A stretch of DNA of 64,000 nt from Pseudomonas putida NBRC 14164 (GTDB lineage: Bacteria; Pseudomonadota; Gammaproteobacteria; Pseudomonadales; Pseudomonadaceae), in NCBI RefSeq assembly GCF_000412675.1, contig NC_021505.1:4458501-4522500 (forward strand), read 5' to 3'. Position 1 is the first letter of the stretch. Every line of letters starts with the position of its first letter. The notes beneath the pieces were generated by a model. The model did not search any database and was not told the DNA's origin. It saw nothing but the letters and a program-made list of their open reading frames with translations. Made by a program: the position numbers and the translations under genes. Positions 17,587-25,757 of the stretch are shown here, piece after piece.

Positions 17587-18300
17587 ATGCTTTATTCCTT
17601 GCGCATGCTTCTGCTGGCGCTGCATTTCCTTGTGGTTGGCGTCGTGGGCCTGGTCATTGGCCTGTGCCGCCCTTTCAACCCCGACAACAGCAGGATATTC
17701 GCCCACCTCTACAGCCGGCCGGCCACCTGGCTGATGCGCATCAAGGTCAAGGCCGAGGTCGGCCCGCTGTGGGACCAGCCCCCCGGTTGCGTGATCATCG
17801 CCAACCACCAATCCAACTACGACCTGTTCGTGGTGGGCCAAGCGGTGCCACGACGCACCGTGGCCATTGGCAAGAAGAGCCTGGGCTGGGTGCCGTTGTT
17901 CGGCCAGCTGTTCTGGCTGGGCGGCAACGTGCTGATCGACCGCAAGAACAGCTACCAGGCCCGCAAGGCGCTGCAGGAAACCACCCGCGTGCTGCAGGAT
18001 GACACCTCGATCTGGGTATTCCCCGAAGGCACGCGTAACCCTGGCGAACACTTGCTGCCCTTCAAGAAAGGCGCGTTCCACATGGCCATCGAGGCAGGTG
18101 TGCCGATTGTGCCGGTGTGCGTCAGCCGCTACGCCACGCGCATGAACCTGAACAGCTGGCGCCAGCGCACGGTAGTAGTGCGCTCACTGCCGCCCATCGC
18201 CACCGCCGGCATGACCCAAAAGGACATTCCGGCGCTGATCGAGCAGTGCCGGGTGCAGATGCAGCAATGCATCGACCGCATGGAACACGAGCTGGCCTGA
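17587..18300 (+). CDS. plsC: 1-acyl-sn-glycerol-3-phosphate acyltransferase
   Basis: 237 residues. PlsC makes phosphatidic acid from lysophosphatidic acid and acyl donor at the inner membrane. The N-terminal hydrophobic helix is at residues 7-27. The catalytic H-X4-D motif is NHQSNYD (His74, Asp79), and the phosphate-binding motif FPEGTRNPGE follows. The ATG at 17587 (MLYSLRM) places the helix at the N terminus; a longer frame from 17530 adds a polar leader. Several PlsC paralogues exist in pseudomonads, so the paralogue identity is open. Confidence 0.9.
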   Translation: MLYSLRMLLLALHFLVVGVVGLVIGLCRPFNPDNSRIFAHLYSRPATWLMRIKVKAEVGPLWDQPPGCVIIANHQSNYDLFVVGQAVPRRTVAIGKKSLGWVPLFGQLFWLGGNVLIDRKNSYQARKALQETTRVLQDDTSIWVFPEGTRNPGEHLLPFKKGAFHMAIEAGVPIVPVCVSRYATRMNLNSWRQRTVVVRSLPPIATAGMTQKDIPALIEQCRVQMQQCIDRMEHELA

Positions 18301-18369
18301 AGCGGGTTGCTCTTGGGCCGGGTACGGCCCAAGCTGTACCCCGTGTTCAACCGGAATAAGCGGGCAACC

Positions 18370-19341
18370 ATGGGTCGAGTCGTGGCATCGGCGGTGTACA
18401 GCGCCGGCAGAAAGGTCACCAACATCAGCATCGACGAAGGCAGCGAGTGGGCGCGCAAGCCGGGGCACTTTGTGTGGATCGGCCTGGAAGAGCCCAACGC
18501 CGAGGAGCTGGCCAACCTGCAACGCCAGTTCAACCTGCACGAACTGGCCATCGAAGACGCCCTGGAAAAGCACAGCCGGCCCAAACTGGAAACCTTCGGC
18601 GACGCGCTGTTCATCGTCACCTATTCGCCAGTGCGCCACGAAGGCAAGCTGGAGTTCATCGAAACCCATATCTTTGCCGGCAACGGTTACATCATCACCT
18701 GCCGAAATGGCCACTCCAAGTCCTACGCCCTGGTGCGCCAGCGCTGCGAGGCCCGGCCGCTGCTGCTGGAGCACGGTGAAGACTTTGTGCTGTACGCCCT
18801 GCTCGACTTCGTCACCGAGAACTACCAGCCGGTCAGCGAGGCCATTCATGGCGAGATCGAAGAGCTGGAACAAAGCGTGCTCGGCGGTTCTTTGCAGGAA
18901 GACGACATCCGCCGCCTGCACAGCCTGCGTCGCGACATCCTGCGCCTGCGCCGCTATGTGGCGCCGATGGTGGAAGTGAGCGAGGAGTTGCAGCGCCTGA
19001 GCTTCCCGTTTATCGACAAGAACATGCGCCCGTATTTTCGAGATGTGCAGATCCACGTGACACGGCAGATGGAAGACCTGGCCGGCATCCGTGACATCGC
19101 CAGCCAGACCATAGAGATCGGCATGCTGCTGGAGTCGTCACGGCAGAGCATCGTGCAACGCAAGTTCGCGGCCTGGGCGGCGATCCTGGCGTTCCCTACG
19201 GCGATTGCCGGGATTTACGGCATGAACTTTCAGAACATGCCGGAGCTGGGGTGGCACTATGGGTATTTCGGGGTACTGGGGGTAATCGTGCTGGGGTGTA
19301 CGGGGTTGTTTGCCAGCTTCAAGAAGTCTGGCTGGCTCTGA
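18370..19341 (+). CDS. corA: CorA-family magnesium/divalent cation transporter
   Basis: 323 residues. It has a cytoplasmic N-terminal funnel domain, a long helix with LRRDILRLRRYVAPM, and two C-terminal membrane helices. The selectivity motif YGMNFQNMPE (Gly284-Met285-Asn286) lies between them, and the protein ends in the basic FKKSGWL. The start MGRVVASAVYSAG at 18370 is preferred over an ATG-less extension to 18307. It follows plsC by 69 bp and may be co-transcribed with it. Confidence 0.92.
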   Translation: MGRVVASAVYSAGRKVTNISIDEGSEWARKPGHFVWIGLEEPNAEELANLQRQFNLHELAIEDALEKHSRPKLETFGDALFIVTYSPVRHEGKLEFIETHIFAGNGYIITCRNGHSKSYALVRQRCEARPLLLEHGEDFVLYALLDFVTENYQPVSEAIHGEIEELEQSVLGGSLQEDDIRRLHSLRRDILRLRRYVAPMVEVSEELQRLSFPFIDKNMRPYFRDVQIHVTRQMEDLAGIRDIASQTIEIGMLLESSRQSIVQRKFAAWAAILAFPTAIAGIYGMNFQNMPELGWHYGYFGVLGVIVLGCTGLFASFKKSGWL

Positions 19342-19349
19342 GATTACTG

Positions 19350-20013
19350 GGGCCGCTTTGCGGCCCAATCGCCGGCAAGCCAGCTCCCACAAGGGCTCCA
19401 CAGGCCTCCCGGCAGTGCAGTCCTGTGGGAGCTGGCTTGGGCGATTGAGCTGCAAGGCAGCCCCACAAGGGCTCCACAGGCCTCCCAGGCAGTGCAGTCC
19501 TGTGGGAGCTGGCTTGCCGGCGATTGAGCTGCAAGGCAGCACCACAAGGGCTCCACAGGACTCCCGGCAGTGCAGTCCTGTTGGAGCTGGCTTGGGCGAT
19601 TGAGCTGCAAGGCAGCACCACAAGGGCTCCACAGGCCTCCCAGGCAGTGCAGTCCTGTGGGAGCTGGCTTGCCGGCGATTGGGCTGCAAGGCAGCACCAC
19701 AAGGGCTCCACAGGCCTCCCAGGCAGTGCAGTCCTGTGGGAGCTGGCTTGCCGGCGATTGGGCTGCAAGGCAGCACCACAAGGGCTCCACAGGCCTCCCA
19801 GGCAGTGCAGTCCTGTGGGAGCTGGCTTGCCGGCGATTGGGCTGCAAGGCAGCACCACAAGGGCTCCACAGGCCTCCCAGGCAGTGCAGTCCTGTGGGAG
19901 CTGGCTTGCCGGCGATCGGGCTGCAAGGCAGCACCACAAGGGCTCCACAGGCCTCCCAGGCAGTGCAGTCCTGTGGGAGCTGGCTTGCCGGCGATTGGGC
20001 TGCAAGGCAGCCC
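19350..20013 (+). repeat. Tandem REP array: eight direct copies of a 77-79 bp unit
   Basis: One inverted REP half (19352-19391) is followed by eight same-direction units whose TGTGGGAGCTGGCTT begins at 19424, 19501, 19579, 19656, 19735, 19814, 19893 and 19972. The full unit is 79 bp; copies 1 and 3 lack two bases of the core (GCTTGGGCGATT in place of GCTTGCCGGCGATT), and copy 2 has a 1-base-shorter spacer. Copies 4-8 are almost identical. The long open frames across it on both strands are artefacts of a repeat without stops. Confidence 0.95.
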
Positions 20014-20019
20014 CTGCCA

Positions 20020-20751
20020 CTACGCCGCGTTATGCTTGCTCGTTGGCTGCTGGACAAAGCGCATCATCCACTCCCCCACCAGGTCGCCTTGGTGCTCGCT
20101 AGCCAGGCTGGCCACGGCCTTGTGGTACACCTCATCCCCCAGGTACTCCTGGCGGGCATCCAGCAGCGCGCGGGAGTAGTCGTGCACGAACTCCGGGTGG
20201 CCCTGGAAGCACAGCACCTGGTCACGAATGTGGTACGCCGCATTCGGGCAGAAATCGCTTGAAGCAATCACCGTGGCGCCTTCCGGCAATTCGGTCACCT
20301 GGTCCTGGTGGCTGATCAGCAAGGTCAGCTCCGACACCTCCGGGTCCATCCACGGCGCATGGGCCGCCAGCGAGTAGCGATGGATGCCCACGCCCCAGCC
20401 CTTGTCGGCCCGCTCGGCCTTGCCACCCAGGGTCAACGCCAGCAACTGATGGCCAAAACACACACCCAACAGCTTCTCGCCACGCTCGTACAGTTTCAGC
20501 AAGTAGGCCTTGAGTGTCTGGATCCAGGCATCGGTACCGAACGAATCGGCCTTGCTGCCCGTCACAAGGTAGGCATCAAACACTTCATTGTCGGCGGGGT
20601 AGTCGCCGTGCATCACGTTGTAGACACGAAATTCGGCGGCGATCGGCTGACGCGAGAAGAGCTGCTCGAACATCCTGCCGTAGCCCTGATACTGCGCCGT
20701 CAACTCCGGTCGCAGGACATCGGTTTCAAGGATGCAGATGCGTAACGACAT
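20020..20751 (-). CDS. Class I glutamine amidotransferase (GATase1-like)
   Basis: 243 residues forming one GATase1 domain. The nucleophile elbow GVCFGHQ (Cys98) and the GHPEF motif (His185, Glu187) complete the catalytic triad. Stand-alone members include gamma-glutamyl hydrolases and amidotransferases of polyamine or nucleotide metabolism; the partner is not evident here. The ATG at 20749-20751 (MSLRICILE) fits the usual first beta strand. Its stop codon abuts the tandem REP array. Confidence 0.88.
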   Translation of the reverse strand: MSLRICILETDVLRPELTAQYQGYGRMFEQLFSRQPIAAEFRVYNVMHGDYPADNEVFDAYLVTGSKADSFGTDAWIQTLKAYLLKLYERGEKLLGVCFGHQLLALTLGGKAERADKGWGVGIHRYSLAAHAPWMDPEVSELTLLISHQDQVTELPEGATVIASSDFCPNAAYHIRDQVLCFQGHPEFVHDYSRALLDARQEYLGDEVYHKAVASLASEHQGDLVGEWMMRFVQQPTSKHNAA

Positions 20752-21117
20752 AGGGGTAGTCCTGAACGACATGGGTGGGAATCTGCTGTAGAGACTGACG
20801 CGAAAGGCACGTACAAGCAAGTAGGCTGCACTGACGAACGGTCACATTTCGTCGGTAACCGCCTGGCACTTGCGCCACTGTCTAGCCAGAGCATGCCAGC
20901 CAGATGGCACATGGCCTCATAGCGAATGGAAATCACTGACCCAGACAATTAGAACAAAGGGTTCTCAAACATGGATCACACACACCCTACTGTTGGTTGT
21001 ATATCCACTTTCAAGAGGCAGGCAGTTGAGGCACCACGCGGTGCCACTGTGATCGACCCGAAGCGCGACAAGGAAGCCAACGGGTATTCAGGAATAACAA
21101 CAAGAAGGCGGTCCGCC
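20752..21117. other. Intergenic region without a convincing gene
   Basis: This region of about 370 bases lies between the amidotransferase start and a small candidate gene. It is AT-richer than its surroundings. An open frame begins at 20971 (MDHTHPTVG) but has no ribosome site, and its codons look random until it joins the peptide that starts at 21118. It probably holds the promoters of the flanking divergent genes. Confidence 0.4.
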
Positions 21118-21213
21118 ATGTTCAGACAATCGAAAATTCGCCAAGCTGGGCTCATTCTCTTTGCCACAACTTTGCTGTTGATTTTGCCGAACCTGACACG
21201 TTTGTTCGGCTGA
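21118..21213 (+). CDS. Candidate 31-residue membrane peptide
   Basis: A short basic N terminus (MFRQSKIRQ) is followed by one strong hydrophobic helix (AGLILFATTLLLILPNL) and a short tail TRLFG. AAGGCGG lies about ten bases before the ATG. The positive-inside pattern suggests a single-pass inner-membrane peptide. It precedes a cytochrome c gene by 66 bp. I do not recognise it, and its small size makes it uncertain. Confidence 0.4.
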   Translation: MFRQSKIRQAGLILFATTLLLILPNLTRLFG

Positions 21214-21279
21214 CAGCGGCGGTGGCGCCAACAGGCAGCACACAGGTAACCTGCCGGCCTTGATGGTCGGAGATTGCCC

Positions 21280-22080
21280 ATGCGCCACTGCCTTGCCCTG
21301 TTTGCGTTGTTCCTGAGCCTGCCGCTGTCGGCGGCGCAACTGCACCTTGAACTGGGTGCCAGCGCGCGCGAGTGGAGCAGCGCCGAGTTGCTCGGCCACC
21401 CAGAGGCGCAGGATATCAGCGTCGACCAGGATGTTTCCTACAAACGCCCCATGCACTATCGGGCGGTGCCGTTGGCCACACTGCTTGTAGGCGTGAGCCC
21501 CAGCGATCACCTGCAAGCCGTGGCACTGGATGGCTTTGCCGCCGAGATGCCCGCCGCACCGCTGCTGCAGCAAGGGCCGGCACGGGCCTGGCTGGCCGTG
21601 GAAGACCCCGACAAGCCCTGGCCCGCACTGGGCAAGGGCAAACCCAGCGCGGGGCCGTTTTATCTCGTGTGGACTGAACCCCGGGCCAGCGGCATCCGCC
21701 CGGAGCAGTGGCCATTCCAGATTTCTACCCTGCGTAAACTGGCGGCTGTCGAGACGCGGTTCCCGGCATTGCTACCCGACCCGAAGTTGCCAGCTGACAG
21801 CTCCGTGCGCGAGGGCTTTGCCTTGTTCCAGCAGAACTGCATGGCGTGCCACCGCCTGAACGGCGCCGGGGATGCGCAGATGGGGCCGGATTTGAATATG
21901 CCGCACAACCCGACCGAGTATTTTCAACCGGGTTATTTGCGCAAGTTGATTCGCGACCCGCAAAGCCTGCGGCAGTGGCCACAGGCAAAGATGCCGGGGT
22001 TTACTGAAAGTGTACTGAGTGAACAGGAGCTGGATGCCTTGCTGGCCTATCTGGGGCACATGGCCGGGCGTAAACCGTAA
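21280..22080 (+). CDS. Periplasmic cytochrome c-like protein with an N-terminal oxidoreductase-like domain
   Basis: 266 residues. The signal peptide is MRHCLALFALFLSLPLSAA. The middle resembles molybdopterin-oxidoreductase-associated domains (MHYRAVPLATLLVGVSPSD ... FYLVWTEP), followed by a single haem-c site CMACH (Cys187) and a distal methionine candidate (KMPGF) in a class I cytochrome fold. The ATG at 21280 follows GGAG by seven bases. It probably carries electrons in the periplasm; the partner is unknown. Confidence 0.85.
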   Translation: MRHCLALFALFLSLPLSAAQLHLELGASAREWSSAELLGHPEAQDISVDQDVSYKRPMHYRAVPLATLLVGVSPSDHLQAVALDGFAAEMPAAPLLQQGPARAWLAVEDPDKPWPALGKGKPSAGPFYLVWTEPRASGIRPEQWPFQISTLRKLAAVETRFPALLPDPKLPADSSVREGFALFQQNCMACHRLNGAGDAQMGPDLNMPHNPTEYFQPGYLRKLIRDPQSLRQWPQAKMPGFTESVLSEQELDALLAYLGHMAGRKP

Positions 22081-22092
22081 GCGCAGCGTGTG

Positions 22093-22175
22093 CTTTTTCG
22101 CGGGCTTGCCCGCTCCCACAGGATCACCACAGGGCTAAACATTGTGAGATACCTCTGGGAGCCCCGCGAAAAAGG
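22093..22175. repeat. Degenerate REP pair
   Basis: CTTTTTCGCGGGCTTGCCCG faces a decayed unit CTCTGGGAGCCCCGCGAAAAAG in which the hairpin core is largely deleted. It lies between convergent genes. Confidence 0.75.
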
Positions 22176-22187
22176 CAACGGATAGCT

Positions 22188-22520
22188 TCAGGCAGTCTGC
22201 CGTTCGTGCTTGACGCCCCACCCTTCCACCTCCCCCCCATAAGGTGTCACCAGCTGCTCAAAGGTCTCTTCAAAGTCGCCAATACCGCCATAGGTGGCGT
22301 ACATGACCTTGCTCAGCTCCAGGTGCCAGGCACCGTCGCCCAGCTCTTTCACCTGGGCATTGAGCGATTCGCCACGAAACTGCCCGGCGGCACGACGGGC
22401 CCCTGCTTCGTCGGGGAATACGGCATAGAACTCGATGGGGTGGATCTGGGTGAAGTCGAAACCGCCTGCTTTCATCTGGCGCAGGACGTTGGTGCTGATA
22501 TCGTCGTTCTGGCTGCTCAT
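22188..22520 (-). CDS. RraB-family ribonuclease E inhibitor-like protein
   Basis: 110 residues matching RraB in size and pattern: an N-terminal acidic stretch (MSSQNDDISTNVLRQMKAGG), the FDFTQIHPIEFYAVFPDE segment and a C-terminal YGGIGDFEETFEQLVTPYGGE. RraB proteins bind RNase E and change mRNA decay in E. coli; function in pseudomonads is inferred. AGGAGG precedes the ATG at 22518-22520. Confidence 0.82.
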   Translation of the reverse strand: MSSQNDDISTNVLRQMKAGGFDFTQIHPIEFYAVFPDEAGARRAAGQFRGESLNAQVKELGDGAWHLELSKVMYATYGGIGDFEETFEQLVTPYGGEVEGWGVKHERQTA

Positions 22521-22700
22521 GAATCGTCCTCCTGAATAAAGCAATGGATAGACTTTCCGTGCACTACGCACCTGCCGGCAATCAATGGCCGAACAGTTCG
22601 AGCTGATGCAAGACGCGAATTGAAACGGCGCCAACCCGCAGAATAGGCGGGCACCTTTCATCATCGTAGCGCCTGAACAGGCGCCACGCAAACGTGTGGG

Positions 22701-22937
22701 TCAAGGCGCTTCGTGGATGCTGGTGATGGTCACCCCACTATGCTCCTTGAGCCAGCGGGCGGTCGGGGAGATGGTGCGGTCCTGGAAGTCGTTGAGGTCC
22801 AGTTCATCCATAACCGGGAACAGCTGCGAACGGATGGCCCTTGCGGCTTCCTCTTCGCTGGGACGATGCTCAGCCCGCAGCATCATGGTGGACGGTTCGC
22901 CTTTTTGATCGGCAAAAGTGACTTCCCACTCTTTCAT
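22701..22937 (-). CDS. Conserved hypothetical small acidic protein
   Basis: 78 residues, soluble and acidic, with no membrane segment. The start MKEWEVTFADQKGEPSTM is followed by a helix (RPSEEEAARAIRSQLFPV) and the end ITSIHEAP. GGGAGG lies about nine bases before the ATG. Codon use is normal for the genome. No domain is recognised. Confidence 0.75.
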   Translation of the reverse strand: MKEWEVTFADQKGEPSTMMLRAEHRPSEEEAARAIRSQLFPVMDELDLNDFQDRTISPTARWLKEHSGVTITSIHEAP

Positions 22938-23021
22938 TGAACAAGTCCTCCCAATCCAGAGACACCAAGGTGTGATGCCTGATCAACTGACCTTGGGGCT
23001 GGGAAAATGTTCAGTCTGTAA

Positions 23022-23130
23022 GGGCCTCTTCGCGCGGTAGGCCCGCTCCCACAGGGATATCAACGGCGGGATTGCGATGTTATCCCTGTGGGAGCGGGCT
23101 TGCCCCGCGAACGGGCCGCAAAGCGGCCCC
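23022..23130. repeat. REP pair (inverted), GCGGGC type
   Basis: GGGCCTCTTCGCGCGGTAGG faces CCTGTGGGAGCGGGCTTGCC, followed by GGGCCGCAAAGCGGCCCC. It lies just beyond the 3' end of the sulfatase-type gene. Confidence 0.85.
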
Positions 23131-23140
23131 TTTTGCAGCC

Positions 23141-25198
23141 TTACTTCGGTGTGCCGTGTACCACACCGGCCGTGTTATCCAGCAGGCTCTTGGTCGCCGT
23201 CTGAATATACGCTTCCAGCTTCTTCAGCATTTCCGGCTGGTCCGGGCTTTCGATCAGCTCGGCCTTGAACTCGCTGCCCAGCTGGTAGCGGTACATGCGC
23301 GGGGTCATGTCCTTGGACTCGATCAGGATGCGGTCGCCCTGCACCAGGCCGACGATCTGCTCGCTGCCCGAGGGCTTGATCATGCCCATGCCCTGGTCAC
23401 CCTCAGGCAGGTTGAGCAGGTCGCGCCCCCAGCACTGGTGGCGGGTCTCGCCACCCAGGCGGCCCATGATGGTCGGCACGATGTCGACCTGGGTGCCCAC
23501 GGTGTGATTCACCGCACCAAACTTCTCCTGAATGCCCGGGGCAATCAGCAGCAGCGGCACGTTGAAACGGCCCAGGTCCAGCTCGGTGACTTGCTGGTGA
23601 TTGCCAAAACCATGGTCGCCGACGATGACGAACAGTGTTTCCTTGAAGTAAGGCTCTTTGCGCGCCTTCTCGAAGAACTGGCCCAGCGCCCAGTCCGAAT
23701 AACGCATGGCAGTGAGGTGCTCGTCCAGGCGGCCTTGCCCGGTGACCTTCTCGACCGGCAGGTCTTTGGGCAGCGCGTACGGGGTGTGGTTGGACAGGGT
23801 CTGCAGCAGCGCGTAGATCGGTTTCTTGCCGTCGTGCTTGGCCAGTTCCTCGTTGCCGCGGTCGAACATGTCCTGGTCGGACACGCCCCAGGTCGGGTCG
23901 GAGAACACCGGGTTGACGAAGTCGTTACGGCCGATGAAGGTGGTCATGCCCTGGTTGCCGAAGAACCCGGACTGGTTATCCCAGGCAAAATCGCCGTTGT
24001 AGACGTACACGTCGTCGTAATCACGGGCGCTGAGCAGTGCCGGCAAGCCAGACAGCTTGTGGCCACCTTCCGGGGTCTGCATCAGGTATTCGAAGCCTGG
24101 CAGGTTGGGGAAGCAGGCCATGGTGGCGAACATGCCCTGGTGGGTATGGGTGCCGTTGGAGAAGAAGCGGTCGAACAGCAGGCCTTCTTTGGCCAGCTTG
24201 TCGAAGTACGGGGTGATGTTGTTGGGGCTGCCCAGCGCGCCCACCGAGTGGCCGGCGAAGCTTTCCATCAGGATCACCACCACGTTCTTGATCGGCAGGG
24301 TGCGCTCAGCCGGCGGCACGAAGTCGCGGCGGATGGCAGCCGCGTCGGCATCGACCAGGGTGTCGTGGGGGGTCAGCAGCTGTTCACGCACGCTTTGCGT
24401 GGCCACGTTCTGCTCCAGCACCGGCTTCCAGATGTTGGCGCGGTCTTCGCCAAAGCGGCTCTTGGCGGCGTCGATCAGTGTCAGGGTACCGTTCAGGCCC
24501 AGCTGGTTGACGAAGTTGGAGTCGGTGGTGAAGGCATCACCCCAGCGCATTGGCGGGCCTTGGCGCAGGGTGCCACGGGCAGCGACCACGGCCACCAGCA
24601 AAATCACCATGAACACTGCCACGCGTTTGTACCACGGGGCAACGCGGTGCAGGCCATCGCCACGGGTGGCGCGGTCGATCCCTTTGAACAGCAGGCTCAG
24701 CAGCCAGGTGCCGAAGGCCCAGGCCAGCAGGTAGCGCACCACCGGGAAACCGTACCAGAGCATGCTCATGACGGTTTTAGGGTCTTCCTTGATGTACTGG
24801 AACACCAAGCCGTTGAGGCGCTGGTGGAACTCGCGGTAGAAGTCCATTTCCATCAGGCCGAGGAACATCACCACGCTCGAGGTGAGGGTCAGCCAGAAGC
24901 GGAACACGCCACGCCGGGCCATCGCCCAAGGGCTGAGGATGGCCAGCAGCAGCGGAATGCTGAGGTACACCACTACCCGCAGGTCGAAGCGCAAGCCGTT
25001 GAGGAAGCCCTCGGCGACAGTCGAATAAGGGGTATCGCCGATCATGTCGCTGTTGTAGACCAGCAGCGCCAGGCGCACCAGGCTGAGCATCAGCATGATC
25101 ACAAGGCCGCTGAGCAGCGTGTAGGCCAGGTGGGATTTCAGGGTCGGCGAAAACGACGTTCGCGCGCCCTGTTGCTTCAAGGCGTCCGTGTTAGCCAT
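23141..25198 (-). CDS. LTA synthase/phosphoglycerol transferase-family sulfatase-fold membrane protein
   Basis: 685 residues. About five membrane helices occupy residues 25-215, followed by a large periplasmic alkaline-phosphatase-like domain. The metal-binding VILMESFAGHSVG and the nucleophile segment NGTHTHQGMFA (catalytic Thr) are present, as are VIVGDHGFG and a late histidine (GAVNHTVGTQ). Gram-negative members transfer phosphoglycerol or phosphoethanolamine to periplasmic glucans or envelope lipids; the acceptor here is not known. The gene is isolated and flanked by REP pairs on both sides. Confidence 0.9.
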   Translation of the reverse strand: MANTDALKQQGARTSFSPTLKSHLAYTLLSGLVIMLMLSLVRLALLVYNSDMIGDTPYSTVAEGFLNGLRFDLRVVVYLSIPLLLAILSPWAMARRGVFRFWLTLTSSVVMFLGLMEMDFYREFHQRLNGLVFQYIKEDPKTVMSMLWYGFPVVRYLLAWAFGTWLLSLLFKGIDRATRGDGLHRVAPWYKRVAVFMVILLVAVVAARGTLRQGPPMRWGDAFTTDSNFVNQLGLNGTLTLIDAAKSRFGEDRANIWKPVLEQNVATQSVREQLLTPHDTLVDADAAAIRRDFVPPAERTLPIKNVVVILMESFAGHSVGALGSPNNITPYFDKLAKEGLLFDRFFSNGTHTHQGMFATMACFPNLPGFEYLMQTPEGGHKLSGLPALLSARDYDDVYVYNGDFAWDNQSGFFGNQGMTTFIGRNDFVNPVFSDPTWGVSDQDMFDRGNEELAKHDGKKPIYALLQTLSNHTPYALPKDLPVEKVTGQGRLDEHLTAMRYSDWALGQFFEKARKEPYFKETLFVIVGDHGFGNHQQVTELDLGRFNVPLLLIAPGIQEKFGAVNHTVGTQVDIVPTIMGRLGGETRHQCWGRDLLNLPEGDQGMGMIKPSGSEQIVGLVQGDRILIESKDMTPRMYRYQLGSEFKAELIESPDQPEMLKKLEAYIQTATKSLLDNTAGVVHGTPK

Positions 25199-25326
25199 GA
25201 ATGGGAAGGTCCTAGGATTGCGGTTTGCGAAGAGGCGCTGGCGCTAGACCAACGCAGCATTGTGCGGGTGCGGATTCTGTTTAAACCAATGTGAAAATTT
25301 TGTCACTGGGATGTTGCGGCTTTTGT

Positions 25327-25434
25327 CTGTGCCGGCCTCTTCGCGGGTTTGCCCGCTCCCACAGGAGCCCCACAACTGTTGAGAGCGACGCAATACCTGT
25401 GGGAGCGGGCGAGCCCGCGAAAAGGCCGGCACAG
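25327..25434. repeat. REP pair (inverted), GCGGGC/GCCCGC type
   Basis: CTGTGCCGGCCTCTTCGCGG faces its reverse complement, with near-perfect outer arms (GTGCCGG..CCGGCAC). It separates the sulfatase promoter from the PLDc_N gene end. Confidence 0.9.
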
Positions 25435-25438
25435 GCGT

Positions 25439-25630
25439 TCAGATGCGCACATTCCCCCGCGGCCCGGCAATCGCCCAGATCACCAGCCCCACCACCGGCA
25501 GCAGTGCGATCAACAAGATCCACAACACCTTGATACCCACCTCGCTGCCACTCTTGATCACATTGAGGATGGCCCAGATATCCAGCGCCAGAATGATCAG
25601 CCCGACCAGGCTGTTGAATGTAGACCCCAT
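25439..25630 (-). CDS. PLDc_N-domain small membrane protein
   Basis: 63 residues with two membrane helices. The pattern LALDIWAILNVIKSG ... KVLWILLIALLPVVGLVIW followed by AIAGPRG matches the N-terminal membrane domain of cardiolipin synthases (PLDc_N), found here as a stand-alone protein. Its role is unknown. AAGGAG precedes the ATG at 25628-25630. Confidence 0.85.
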   Translation of the reverse strand: MGSTFNSLVGLIILALDIWAILNVIKSGSEVGIKVLWILLIALLPVVGLVIWAIAGPRGNVRI

Positions 25631-25757
25631 GCTTAAACTCCTTGCCCAGAGGCTTTGCTGCACAGCATAGCCAGCTATCGCACCAATAGAAGGGAATCCT
25701 TGGCCGTTGGCGCAGGTCCCTGAGTAGACTGACTGCAATAATTGATTCGAGGTTCGC

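Noticed and set aside
19424..20013. CRISPR array interpretation of the regularly spaced repeats
   Set aside because: The whole 79-bp unit is repeated, including the would-be spacers, and it matches REP elements elsewhere in the window; no cas genes are present.
19319..20262. Long open reading frames on both strands (over 230 codons) with many PQGLHR-like or TALPGRP-like repeats
   Set aside because: They are translations of the 79-bp tandem REP units, whose sequence happens to lack stops in several frames; they have no ribosome site and no independent support.
20971..21117. N-terminal extension of the 31-residue peptide to an 80-residue protein (MDHTHPTVG start)
   Set aside because: There is no ribosome site at 20971, and the extension has no structure or normal codon use.
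23072..25294. 740-codon open frame on the plus strand opposite the sulfatase-type gene
   Set aside because: It is the antisense shadow of a high-GC gene; its His/Gln/Val-rich composition is typical of reverse-strand noise, while the minus-strand frame has clear family motifs.
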